NCBI GenBank assembly: GCA_965200375.1
Contig: OZ241353.1
Coordinates: 2,108,001-2,172,000, forward strand
DNA length: 64,000 nt
DNA from: VXYL01 sp965200375
Lineage (GTDB): Bacteria; Pseudomonadota; Gammaproteobacteria; Pseudomonadales; Azotimanducaceae
Direction of reading: 5' to 3'
Part shown: positions 52,396 through 60,290 of the stretch, one piece after another
Layout of the letters: each line of letters starts with the position of its first letter
Numbering within the stretch: position 1 is the first letter of the stretch
Notes under the pieces: generated by a model
The model's database searches: none
What the model saw: the letters and a program-made list of their open reading frames with translations, nothing else
Told to the model about the DNA's origin: nothing
Translations under genes and position numbers: made by a program

Positions 52396-53415
52396 TCAAA
52401 CCCCTAGCCGCTGATGCATCACCGGGCTGGTGGTGGTGTACTGCAAATGCACCTTTTCGTTCGGAGAGAGGCGCGCCTTGATGGCGAAGGCCGCGAGGGC
52501 CGCCTCGTGGAAGCCGGAGAGGATCAGCTTCTTCTTGCCGGGATAGGTGGCGATGTCGCCGATGGCGTAGATGCCAGGCGCGCTGGTCTCGAAGCGCTCG
52601 GTGTCCGTCGGAATCTGGTTCTTGTCCAGCGCCAGGCCCCACTCGGCAATCGGCCCGAGTTTCGGGGACAGGCCGAAGAACACCAGCGCGTGGTCGATGG
52701 CGAGAGTGGTGGTCGAACGGTCCGGATGGCGAATCTCGACGCTGCGCAGCGTCTCGCCTTGCGCCTCGAAATCCACGCAGTTGCCCACCAGGAACATCAC
52801 CTTGCCAGCCTCCTCCAAGGCCCGCATCCGCGCCACCGTGGCCGGCGCCGCCCGGAACTTGTCGCTGCGATGCACCAGCGTCAAGGACGCCGCCTGCGCC
52901 GCCAGTTCCACGGTCCAGTCGAACGCCGAGTCGCCGCCGCCGAGCACCAAGAGGTGCTTGCCCCGGTGGGCCGCCGGGTCGCGCACCCGGTAGAACACCT
53001 GCCGATCCAGGAAGGCATCGATGCCCGGCACCCGCAGCGGCATCGGCTGGAAGGAACCGACGCCGCCGGCGATCACCACGGCGCCGGCGTCGAACGCCTC
53101 GCCGGCGCTGGTGGCAACGTGGAAGCGGCCGTCTTCTGCGGGCGCCACTTCGGTCACCTGGGCCTCGAGATGGAAGACGGGCCGGAAGGGGCGGATCTGC
53201 CGCAGCAGCCGATCCACCAGCTCCTGGGCATCGCATACCGGGATGCCGGGAATGTCGTAGATGGGCTTGTCCGGGTACAGTTCCGAGCACTGGCCGCCGG
53301 GCGCCGCCAGCGCGTCCACCACATGGGCGTCGATGCCCAGGAGCCCCAGCTCGAACACCTGGAACAAGCCGCAGGGTCCCGCGCCAACGATGACGACATC
53401 GGTGCGAATGGCCAA
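52396..53415 (-). CDS. Ferredoxin/flavodoxin-NADP+ reductase-like (thioredoxin-reductase-type)
   Basis: 339 aa. FAD-binding VVIVGAGPCGLFQVFELG at the start, NADPH-binding HLLVLGGGDSAFDWTVELA in the middle and the late FAD motif GIYAIGDIATYPGKKKLI. It lacks the CxxC of thioredoxin reductase, which marks the YumC-type ferredoxin-NADP+ reductases. It sits downstream of cysNC on the same strand and may supply electrons in sulfur assimilation, an inference from proximity only. Confidence 0.82.
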   Translation of the reverse strand: MAIRTDVVIVGAGPCGLFQVFELGLLGIDAHVVDALAAPGGQCSELYPDKPIYDIPGIPVCDAQELVDRLLRQIRPFRPVFHLEAQVTEVAPAEDGRFHVATSAGEAFDAGAVVIAGGVGSFQPMPLRVPGIDAFLDRQVFYRVRDPAAHRGKHLLVLGGGDSAFDWTVELAAQAASLTLVHRSDKFRAAPATVARMRALEEAGKVMFLVGNCVDFEAQGETLRSVEIRHPDRSTTTLAIDHALVFFGLSPKLGPIAEWGLALDKNQIPTDTERFETSAPGIYAIGDIATYPGKKKLILSGFHEAALAAFAIKARLSPNEKVHLQYTTTSPVMHQRLGV

Positions 53416-53454
53416 CGCGATACCTCCGTTCGAGTGCGCCGTCGGGCTGTTCGG

Positions 53455-55407
53455 CTAAGGCGCAGACGCCGGAACGAAGCCCCGCGCGCGCAGCAGTTCG
53501 ACGATGCGCTCGGCGCAGCCTTCCACGCCCAGAGCATCCGTCGCCAGCACCAGATCGGGGGCCGCCGGCGGCTCGAAGGGCGCGTTCAGGCCGGGCAGCC
53601 TGGCTTCGCCGCGATCGCCGGCGGCGTAGAGCCCGTCCCGGTCCCGGCGTCGCAGCACCTCGAGCGGGGCCGTCAGCTGCACCTCGAGGAACCGCTCCGC
53701 GCCGATCGTCTGCCGAGCCCGCTCCCGTACCGCTTCCTCCGGCGCCACGAAGGCGGTCAGGCAGATCAGCCCGGCGTCGTTGAACAGACGGGCGGTCTCG
53801 GCGGCGCGACGGATGTTCTCCGAGCGCTCCCGGGGCGAAAAGCCGAGGTCGCGGCTCATGCCGAGGCGGAAGGTCTGGCCATCGAGCACGGTCGCCTGGC
53901 GTCCGGCGTCGAACAGGCGCCGTTCCACCGCGTGGGCGACGGCCGTCTTGCCCACCTTGGCCGGCCCGGTGAGCAGCACCGTGGCGGGACGCTGGCCAAG
54001 CCGCGCCTCCCGCTCGCTGGCCAGCACCCGGCTGCTGCTGGCCCGCAGGGCGCCGTGGGGCGGTTCGTCCCAAGCGGCATCGACGGTGCCGTGGGGCGGC
54101 AGCGCCATGCCGGCGCCTGCGGTGGCGTTGCTCGTGCGGTCCACGAGGATCAGGCTGCCGAGCTGGCGGTTGCTCTGGTAGGGGTCGAAGGCGATGGGCG
54201 CCGCAAGGGCCAGTTCGCCGCGGCCGATCTCGTTCAAGCCGAGTGCGCCGGCGGGTTCGTGGCGCAGCGTGTTCACGTCCACCCGGTAGCGAATGGAGAC
54301 GGTGGCGGGAACCTGCCGGGTGCCGTGCTGGACGAGGTACGCCTTGCCCGGCACAAGCGGCTCGTCGGCCATCCACACCAGCATGGCGTCCAGGCGGTCC
54401 GCCACGAACGGCAGCTCGTCCGGTGCCGCGAGCACGTCGCCGCGGCTCACGTCGACGTCGTCCGCCAGCGTCAGCGTCACCGCCATCGGTGCGCGGGCCG
54501 CTGGCAGGTCGCCGTCCATCGTGGCGATGCGGGCAACGGTGGTGCGGCGGCCGGATGGCAGCACGGTTACCGCGTCGCCGGGCCGCACCACGCCGCCGGC
54601 GACCGAGCCGCTGTAGCCGCGGAAGGCCGGGTCCGGACGGTTCACGAGCTGCACCGGAAAGCGGAACCGCTCGGCATCCTCGGCCCCCCGCAGGTGGATG
54701 TTCTCCAGCACGTGCAGCAGCGTCGCGCCCTGGTACCAGGGCATGTTGGCGGATTGTTCCACCACGTTGTCGCCGCGCAGGGCGGAGATGGGGATGAAGT
54801 GCAGGTCGTCCACCGCCAGCCGTGCCGCGAAGCCGGCGTAGTCGGCGCGGATGGCGTCGAACGCCTGCTCCGAGTAGCCCACCGCGTCCAGCTTGTTCAC
54901 CGCTACCACGAGGTGGCGAATGCCCAGCAGGTTGGCGATGAACGTGTGGCGGCGCGTCTGCGGCAGGACGCCGTTGTTGGCGTCGATGAGGATCACGGCC
55001 ACGTCGCAGTTGGACGCGCCGGTGGCCATGTTGCGCGTGTACTGCTCGTGCCCCGGGGTGTCGGCGATGATGAACTTGCGCTTGGCGGTGGAGAAGTAGC
55101 GGTAGGCGACGTCTATGGTGATGCCCTGCTCCCGCTCCGCCTGCAGGCCGTCCACCAGCAGGGCGAGGTCCACGCCGTCGCGCTGGGTGCCGGTGGTCCT
55201 GCTGTCGCGGCGGATCGCCGCCAGCTGGTCTTCGTAGATCGTCTTGGAGTCGTGCAGCAGGCGGCCGATGAGCGTGCTCTTGCCGTCGTCGACGCTGCCG
55301 CAGGTGAGAAAGCGGAGCAGCTCCTTGCGCTCGTGCCGAGCCAGATAGGCATGGATGTCCAGCCCCTCGGTGGCGGGCGCGGCCGTCGGCGTGGCGGCTT
55401 GGCTCAT
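53455..55407 (-). CDS. cysNC: Bifunctional sulfate adenylyltransferase large subunit / APS kinase
   Basis: 650 aa. Residues about 20-440 are the CysN GTPase: P-loop GSVDDGKSTL, G3 ADTPGHEQYTRNM and G4 VNKLD, followed by EF-Tu-like barrels. Residues about 460-650 are an APS kinase: Walker A LLTGPAKVGKTAVA, and the signature RDLGFSPRERSENIRR. The kinase P-loop (GPAKVGKT) deviates from the usual GLSGAGKS but keeps GxxxxGKT. Works with CysD to make APS and then PAPS. It follows cysD by about 40 bases. Confidence 0.93.
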   Translation of the reverse strand: MSQAATPTAAPATEGLDIHAYLARHERKELLRFLTCGSVDDGKSTLIGRLLHDSKTIYEDQLAAIRRDSRTTGTQRDGVDLALLVDGLQAEREQGITIDVAYRYFSTAKRKFIIADTPGHEQYTRNMATGASNCDVAVILIDANNGVLPQTRRHTFIANLLGIRHLVVAVNKLDAVGYSEQAFDAIRADYAGFAARLAVDDLHFIPISALRGDNVVEQSANMPWYQGATLLHVLENIHLRGAEDAERFRFPVQLVNRPDPAFRGYSGSVAGGVVRPGDAVTVLPSGRRTTVARIATMDGDLPAARAPMAVTLTLADDVDVSRGDVLAAPDELPFVADRLDAMLVWMADEPLVPGKAYLVQHGTRQVPATVSIRYRVDVNTLRHEPAGALGLNEIGRGELALAAPIAFDPYQSNRQLGSLILVDRTSNATAGAGMALPPHGTVDAAWDEPPHGALRASSSRVLASEREARLGQRPATVLLTGPAKVGKTAVAHAVERRLFDAGRQATVLDGQTFRLGMSRDLGFSPRERSENIRRAAETARLFNDAGLICLTAFVAPEEAVRERARQTIGAERFLEVQLTAPLEVLRRRDRDGLYAAGDRGEARLPGLNAPFEPPAAPDLVLATDALGVEGCAERIVELLRARGFVPASAP

Positions 55408-55446
55408 GGGTTGCGGCGCGCTTCTGTCCGGCCAGCTGCGCCGGCG

Positions 55447-56418
55447 CTAGAAGTAGCCCTCGCGCTTCTTGCGTTCCATCGAACCGCTGGCGTCGTGATC
55501 GATCAGCCGTCCTTGACGCTCGGAGTGCCGCGCCAGCAGCATCTCCTCGATGATGCCGGGCAGCGTGTTCGCGGTGGATTCGATGGCGCCGGAGAGGGGG
55601 TAGCAGCCGAGGGTGCGGAAGCGCACCGAGCGCGTATCGGGGCGCTCGCCGGGGCGCAGCGGCATGCGTTCGTCGTCCACCATGATGAGCATCCCGTCGC
55701 GTTCCACAACCGGGCGCGGCGCCGCGAAGTAGAGCGGCACTATCTCGATGTCCTCGAGGTACACGTACTGCCACACGTCCAGCTCGGTCCAGTTGGAGAG
55801 CGGAAACACCCGCACCTCCTCGCCCTGGTCGATGTTGCCGTTGTAGAGATTCCACAGCTCCGGGCGCTGGCTCTTCGGTTCCCAGCGATGGTTTCTGTCC
55901 CGCACCGAGAACACGCGCTCCTTGGCCCGGGACGCCTCCTCGTCCCGCCGGGCGCCGCCGAAGCAGGCGTCGAAGCGGTACTTGTCCAGCGCTTCCTTGA
56001 GCGCCTGGGTCTTCATGATGTCCGTGTACTTGCGGCTGCCGTAGGTGAACGGGGTGACGTTGGCGGCCCTTCCGGCTTCGTTGGTGTACACCCTGAGATC
56101 CAGCCCCAGCTCCGCGGCCTTGCGATCCCGAAAGGCGATCATGTCGCGGAACTTCCAGGTGGTGTCCACGTGCAGCAGGGGGAACGGCAGCGGGCCGGGA
56201 AAGAACGCCTTGCGGGCCAGGTGCAGCAGCACCGAGGAGTCCTTGCCGATGGAGTAGAGCAGCACCGGCCGTTCGAACACCGCGGCGACTTCGCGGATGA
56301 TGTGGATGCTCTCCGCTTCGAGCTGCCCCAGGTGGCTGTTGCCGACCGGGGCGACCGCTGGCGCGGTCGCCCCGGGATTCCGCGTTGCGGAGCCGGCGGC
56401 AGTGGCGGGTGGCGGCAT
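55447..56418 (-). CDS. cysD: Sulfate adenylyltransferase small subunit
   Basis: 323 aa from the ATG at 56418; the frame is open upstream but runs into unrelated sequence. The PP-loop is LLYSIGKDSSVLLHLARKAF; GGARRDEEASRAKERVFSVRD and NWTELDVWQYV are family hallmarks. The first 25 residues are Ala/Pro-rich. It forms ATP sulfurylase with CysN. TATAAC (minus strand, 56498-56503) is a possible -10 box. Confidence 0.93.
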   Translation of the reverse strand: MPPPATAAGSATRNPGATAPAVAPVGNSHLGQLEAESIHIIREVAAVFERPVLLYSIGKDSSVLLHLARKAFFPGPLPFPLLHVDTTWKFRDMIAFRDRKAAELGLDLRVYTNEAGRAANVTPFTYGSRKYTDIMKTQALKEALDKYRFDACFGGARRDEEASRAKERVFSVRDRNHRWEPKSQRPELWNLYNGNIDQGEEVRVFPLSNWTELDVWQYVYLEDIEIVPLYFAAPRPVVERDGMLIMVDDERMPLRPGERPDTRSVRFRTLGCYPLSGAIESTANTLPGIIEEMLLARHSERQGRLIDHDASGSMERKKREGYF

Positions 56419-56538
56419 GACGGGACCGGCTTGGCGGGCCGGGTGGCGATCGGGGCGCGTATGGTACGCAGTTGGCGGCTCGCGGCTTGGGGGTTTGGTT
56501 ATATGGGCATGGCGAGCGGCGGCGGAGCGGGGCACGGC

Positions 56539-57000
56539 TCAAGGATCCGCGGTGGTGGGCGTCGCCGCCAGCGTCCGTTGATAGGCGGCGGGCAGGCCGT
56601 GCTCCCGGGCCCCGGCAACCACATGGCGCTTGTACCAGGGCATGGGCCGCAGCCGCGCGTCGATGTGCGTCGGCCTCGCCTGGTAGGTCAGCGCCCGGCA
56701 AGGGCCGGAGTCGGCAACCACCTGCACGGTGCGCTGGTCGTAGCCGACGCCCAGGCCTTCGGCGGCGTCCAGGCGCGCCTTGTCCATGCACTCGATGTCG
56801 AACAGCGCGCCCCACACCGCATCCCCCGCGTCCGCGGCCGAGATGTCGCACTTGCCGGAACCGTCCCGGCCGCGCTTGTGCCAGCGCAGCGCATGGCGCG
56901 GCAGCCGCGCCACCGCGACAGGCTGCGCCGAGGGCGCCCGCGCCCGCAGGCGCTCGGTGTCCATGTTGGAGCCGTAGGCGAAGTAGCGGTACGTGGCCAC
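56539..57000 (-). CDS. Gamma-glutamylcyclotransferase-like protein
   Basis: 153 aa from a GTG. The family signature YRYFAYGSNMDTERLR at the N-terminus and WGALFDIECMDKARLDAAEG fit the GGCT/AIG2-like fold, including a glutamate for catalysis near the middle. Cyclises or removes gamma-glutamyl or butirosin-type groups in relatives; the actual substrate is unknown. It is divergent from rnfH, 32 bases apart. Confidence 0.75.
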   Translation of the reverse strand: MATYRYFAYGSNMDTERLRARAPSAQPVAVARLPRHALRWHKRGRDGSGKCDISAADAGDAVWGALFDIECMDKARLDAAEGLGVGYDQRTVQVVADSGPCRALTYQARPTHIDARLRPMPWYKRHVVAGAREHGLPAAYQRTLAATPTTADP

Positions 57001-57032
57001 CTCAGCGCCAGCGCAGCAGCGGGGCGCGTCGG

Positions 57033-57284
57033 ATGAAGATAGAGGTGGCGCTGGCGCAAGCCGAGGGCTGTCGCCTGGAAACCGTCGAGCTCGCCCTTGG
57101 CGCGACGGTTGCGGATGCACTGGCGGCGTCGAGCTTCGGCGCCGAGAGCTTCGCTGCCGTGGCCGTGTTCGGGGCCGTCGTCCCGCCGGATCGAAGGCTG
57201 CGCGACGGCGACCGGGTGGACCTGCTGCCGGCGCTGATCGCGGATCCGATGGCGGCGCGACGGGAGCGAGCGCTCAAGCGCTGA
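57033..57284 (+). CDS. rnfH: RnfH family ubiquitin-like protein
   Basis: 83 aa with a beta-grasp pattern: MKIEVALAQAEGCRLETVEL, GATVADAL and the late VVPPDRRLRDGDRVDLLPAL. The family is found beside ratA and bamE in Gammaproteobacteria; bamE lies convergently next door, which supports the call. Its biochemical role is not settled. Confidence 0.85.
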   Translation: MKIEVALAQAEGCRLETVELALGATVADALAASSFGAESFAAVAVFGAVVPPDRRLRDGDRVDLLPALIADPMAARRERALKR

Positions 57285-57323
57285 TTCGCGGGCACGGCTC
57301 TCGCGGGCGGCGTCCCGGAGCGC

Positions 57324-57797
57324 TCACCCCGCCGCGTTTGCGTCCTCCCCATCGGCGTCGTCCTGCCCACCCTCGGCGCTCGGCTTGAAGTCGCCGCTGA
57401 AGTGCGTCAGCTGGCCGTCCGCGAAGAACAGCGACAGGCGCGCCTGATCGTCCACGAAACGCGGCACCCGCAGGGTGTACACGTAGTCCCAGCGGTCCTG
57501 GTCGAAGGGGTTGCGCACCACCGGCTCGCCCATGATGTAGGCCACCTGCTCCCGGGTCATGCCCGGCTTGAGGCTGTCCACCATCTCCTGGGTGATGACG
57601 TTGCCCTGCTGCACCGTGAGCCGATACACCCGCGGCAGGCTGCAGGAAGCCACAAGCGCGGCCGTCAGCAGTGCCGCCAGCGCGCGAATGCCGCCGCGCC
57701 GCCAAGTGCGAATCGGCTGGCCGTGGTTGCCCGCCGAGCGTGGGACGACGCGGCGCGGCGGATGCTGGCGGAGTGACGCCGTTGCTGCGCGGGCCAT
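57324..57797 (-). CDS. bamE: Outer-membrane lipoprotein BamE
   Basis: 157 aa. Lipobox LVASC precedes SLPRVYRLTVQQGNVITQEM, then LKPGMTREQVAYIMGEPVV (SmpA/OmlA motif) and FDQDRWDYVYTLR. It stabilises the BAM complex. The ATG gives an unusually long n-region of about 45 residues before the lipobox and overlaps the stop of the upstream 60-aa gene; a start nearer the hydrophobic stretch is not visible. fur, the usual neighbour, is replaced by the duplicated small genes. Confidence 0.88.
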   Translation of the reverse strand: MARAATASLRQHPPRRVVPRSAGNHGQPIRTWRRGGIRALAALLTAALVASCSLPRVYRLTVQQGNVITQEMVDSLKPGMTREQVAYIMGEPVVRNPFDQDRWDYVYTLRVPRFVDDQARLSLFFADGQLTHFSGDFKPSAEGGQDDADGEDANAAG

Positions 57798-57979
57798 CAC
57801 GCCGGCTTCGCGCCGGTGAAGCCTTCGAACAAGCCCTCGAGGCGGGCCATGCTCTCGCGCAGGTCCGCGATGTCCTTCGCCAGGCCGCCGATGTCGCGGC
57901 GCATTTCGCGCATCGCCGTCCACAGCGGGACGCCGAGCGCGACGCCCACCGCCAGTATCGCTATCAGTTCGGCGCTCAC
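57797..57979 (-). CDS. Small membrane coiled-coil protein (copy 1)
   Basis: 60 aa from a GTG preceded by GGGAGTG. One hydrophobic helix (LIAILAVGVALGVPLWTAM) is followed by a coiled coil (MRRDIGGLAKDIADLRESM, ARLEGLFEGF). No family recognised. The layout resembles bacterial anchors or small DUF-type coiled coils. Copy 2 differs at a handful of residues, mostly conservative. It is translationally linked to bamE, whose ATG overlaps this stop. Confidence 0.7.
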   Translation of the reverse strand: MSAELIAILAVGVALGVPLWTAMREMRRDIGGLAKDIADLRESMARLEGLFEGFTGAKPA

Positions 57980-58068
57980 CAATCACTCCCTAGGGGTCCG
58001 TTTGCGAACGGACGCGGCAATGGCAAACCGCCCCAGCGTCGTACGCGGCGCTCCCCGTTGGCCAACCG

Positions 58069-58096
58069 AACCTAGCCGATCCGATACGTTTGTCAA
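58069..58096 (-). promoter_or_regulatory. Sigma-70-type promoter, copy 1
   Basis: Minus strand: TTGACA (58096-58091), 16-bp spacer, TAGGTT (58074-58069), about 90 bases before the start of the copy 1 small gene. Possibly also drives bamE. Confidence 0.6.
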
Positions 58097-58216
58097 GGGC
58101 TGCTAGAGCCACCCCTAGGGAAGGTCTGATCTAGTGGCGATTTGGCGGGGACGTTGGCCGGCGGAGTGGGCGCGAGCGTCGGCTGGGCCGGCCTGGCGCC
58201 GTTGCTACGCGGGCCA

Positions 58217-58399
58217 TCACGCCGGCTTCGCGCCGGTGAAACCTTCGAACAAGCCCTCGAGGCGGGCCATGCGCTCGCGCAGGTCCGCGATGTCCTTCGC
58301 CAGGCCGCCGATGTCGCGGCGCAATTCGCGCATCGACGTCCACAGCGGGACGCCGAGCGCGATGCCCACCGCCAGTATCGCTATCAGTTCGGCGCTCAA
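58217..58399 (-). CDS. Small membrane coiled-coil protein (copy 2)
   Basis: 60 aa from a TTG where copy 1 has GTG. Same helix (LIAILAVGIALGVPLWTSM) and coiled coil (LRRDIGGLAKDIADLRERM). The reading frame is fully kept despite several substitutions, mostly conservative (V/I, A/S, M/L, S/R), which suggests both copies are still used. Confidence 0.7.
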   Translation of the reverse strand: MSAELIAILAVGIALGVPLWTSMRELRRDIGGLAKDIADLRERMARLEGLFEGFTGAKPA

Positions 58400-58489
58400 C
58401 CAATCACTCCCTAGCGGTCCGTTTGCGAATTGACGTGGCGAGTGGCAAACCGCCCCAGCGTCGCACGCGCACTCCCCGTTGGCCAACCG

Positions 58490-58517
58490 AACCTAGCCGA
58501 TCCGATGCATTTGTCAA
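58490..58517 (-). promoter_or_regulatory. Sigma-70-type promoter, copy 2
   Basis: Minus strand: TTGACA (58517-58512), 16-bp spacer, TAGGTT (58495-58490); identical boxes to copy 1. Confidence 0.6.
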
Positions 58518-58624
58518 GGGGCTGCTAGAGCCACCCCTAGAGCCAGTTCCCGCTGGCACAGCAAGTCATGGCGATCGCCGGGCCTCGTTGCCGTGCAGGC
58601 AAGGTCGCTCTCGCGCCAAGCCCG

Positions 58625-58630
58625 TATACT
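58625..58630 (+). promoter_or_regulatory. -10 box for the AAA ATPase gene
   Basis: TATACT ending ten bases before the ATG at 58641, so the leader would be only a few bases long. Confidence 0.45.
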
Positions 58631-58640
58631 GCCGCCCGCC

Positions 58641-59771
58641 ATGACCAAGACGCCGCCTCGGCTGTTTCGGCCCGGCGCGGGCGCGGTGCCGCCGGCGCTT
58701 GCCGGGCGCGCAGTCCAACAGGGCGTTCTGTCGCGCTGCCTTGCCGACCTCGGGGCCGGTTCGGCGCCGCCCCACGACGTGGTCCTGGTCGGCCCGCGGG
58801 GCAACGGCAAGACGGCGCTGCTCAACTGGTTCCGCGGCGCCTGCGGCGATGCCTCGGTGGACGTCGTCGCGCTGACGCCGCAGGATATTCCCAGCCGCGC
58901 AGCGCTCGCGGACGCCCTGGTGCCGAGACGCGGCATCGGCAAGTGGCTGCCGCGCAAGGTCGGCGTGGCTGCGGTGGCGTCCGCCGAGTGGCAGCCCGAA
59001 GCGGCAAACAAGGGCCTCGTGCAGGCCCTCGTGGCCCGCTGCCGCCGAAGGCCGCTGGCGGTGCTGCTGGACGAAGCCCATACGCTGGCGCTCGACGTCG
59101 GGGGCGCGCTGCTCAACGCCAGCCAGCAGGCGCGGGCGGATGCGGCGTTTCTGCTCGTCCTGGCCGGCACGCCGGAGCTGCCGGATCGTCTGAGCGCGAT
59201 GGACGCCTCGTTCTGGTCGCGCCTGGGGGAGGGGCTTCTGGGCGTCGGGCGCCTCGACGATGCGGCGACCCGCGAAGCGCTGACCAAGCCGCTGGCGGCC
59301 CGGAAAGTGACTGTCGAGGCGGACGCCTTGGATGCCCTCGTCGAGCACAGCCAGCGCTACCCCTACTTCATCCAGCTCTGGGGCGACGCCATCTGGCAGC
59401 GACACGCGGCGTCGCAACCGGCGCCGATCGCCGCCGCGCTGGTTGCCGCCACTGCGCCATGCGTCGCCCCCCGCATGGCGGACTACCACCAGAGCCGCTA
59501 CCGCGAATTGCGGACCGAGGGCCTGCTGGCCGCGGCGGCGGCCGTTGCCAGGCTGCTGCAAGCGCGAACGGACGCCAAGGCATCGGAGGGGGACCTGGAC
59601 GCCGCGCTCGCCGACGCCGGCATTGACGAAGAGGCGGATCGGATCGCCGCGCTCGACGGCCTGAACCGCCTCTCCTACGTCTGGTGCCCGCCAGGACAGC
59701 TGCCGCCGGTGGCGTGGAGCGCCGGCATCCCGTCGCTGACCGGGTACGTTCTGGACAGCGCGAACATGTGA
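58641..59771 (+). CDS. AAA-type ATPase (ORC1/STAND-like)
   Basis: 376 aa. Walker A LVGPRGNGKTALL near residue 50, Walker B AVLLDEAHTLAL near residue 152, sensor-like LLVLAGTPELPDRL, then a helical/winged-helix C-terminus (YPYFIQLWGDAIWQRHA). Stand-alone ATPases of this kind are seen in mobile and stress loci; function unknown. Nothing adjacent looks like a dedicated partner. Confidence 0.7.
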   Translation: MTKTPPRLFRPGAGAVPPALAGRAVQQGVLSRCLADLGAGSAPPHDVVLVGPRGNGKTALLNWFRGACGDASVDVVALTPQDIPSRAALADALVPRRGIGKWLPRKVGVAAVASAEWQPEAANKGLVQALVARCRRRPLAVLLDEAHTLALDVGGALLNASQQARADAAFLLVLAGTPELPDRLSAMDASFWSRLGEGLLGVGRLDDAATREALTKPLAARKVTVEADALDALVEHSQRYPYFIQLWGDAIWQRHAASQPAPIAAALVAATAPCVAPRMADYHQSRYRELRTEGLLAAAAAVARLLQARTDAKASEGDLDAALADAGIDEEADRIAALDGLNRLSYVWCPPGQLPPVAWSAGIPSLTGYVLDSANM

Positions 59772-59860
59772 CCGAGCGCCGCCCTCGTCTGACCCGCATG
59801 CCCGGACTGCTGGCGCGGCGGTGCTATGCTGCTCTTGCAAAGCCGTTCCGAGTACCCGCC

Positions 59861-60238
59861 GTGGGCGCTACGCACGTCACTGTGACTATTCGCAACCCCG
59901 CCGACCCGGCCCGAAGCTGGGACGGTCTCTTCCTGGTGGACGCCGGCGCCACGGACTCGCTGGTGCCCCGGGCCTGCGTGGAGGCCATCGGCCTCGAGCC
60001 CGAAGGGCAGCGCGTCTACGAGACTGCCGACGGCCGCGAGGTGCGGCTGGACTTCGCCCGCGCCTTCATCGAGTTCATGGGCGATCTCGCGGCCGGGCGC
60101 GTGGTGATAGCCGACGACGGTGCCGAGCCGCTGTTGGGCGTGACGGCCTTGGAATCCGCTGGCATCGAGGTAGATCCGGTGAACCAGCGTCTGAAGCGCC
60201 TGCCGGCGTTGCGCTTGAAGCGAGCCGCGTCACGTTAG
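59861..60238 (+). CDS. Retropepsin-like aspartic protease family protein
   Basis: 125 aa from a GTG giving GATHVTVTIRNPADPARSW, the normal family beginning. The active-site motif reads FLVDAGATDSLVP, where most relatives have DTG or DSG; the Ala substitution may reduce or abolish proteolysis. LLGVTALESAGIEVDP is the second conserved block. Single-domain members are widespread and uncharacterised. An ATG 21 codons upstream is a less likely start. Confidence 0.72.
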   Translation: MGATHVTVTIRNPADPARSWDGLFLVDAGATDSLVPRACVEAIGLEPEGQRVYETADGREVRLDFARAFIEFMGDLAAGRVVIADDGAEPLLGVTALESAGIEVDPVNQRLKRLPALRLKRAASR

Positions 60239-60290
60239 ACCCGTTGCATAGCGGGGCAACGCACACGTCGGCCCAACGCCGTTCTGCCTG

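Larger units (their letters stand above)
57777..58118 (-). repeat. Tandem duplication, copy 1
   Basis: 342 bp, from CGCCGTTGCT to CCACCCCTAG, covering the coding sequence, leader and promoter of the 60-aa gene. Copy 2 starts 420 bp further right. Confidence 0.92.
58197..58540 (-). repeat. Tandem duplication, copy 2
   Basis: 344 bp, highly similar to copy 1 along its whole length including the promoter and the terminal AGGGGCT...AGCCaCCCCT inverted repeat. Confidence 0.92.
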
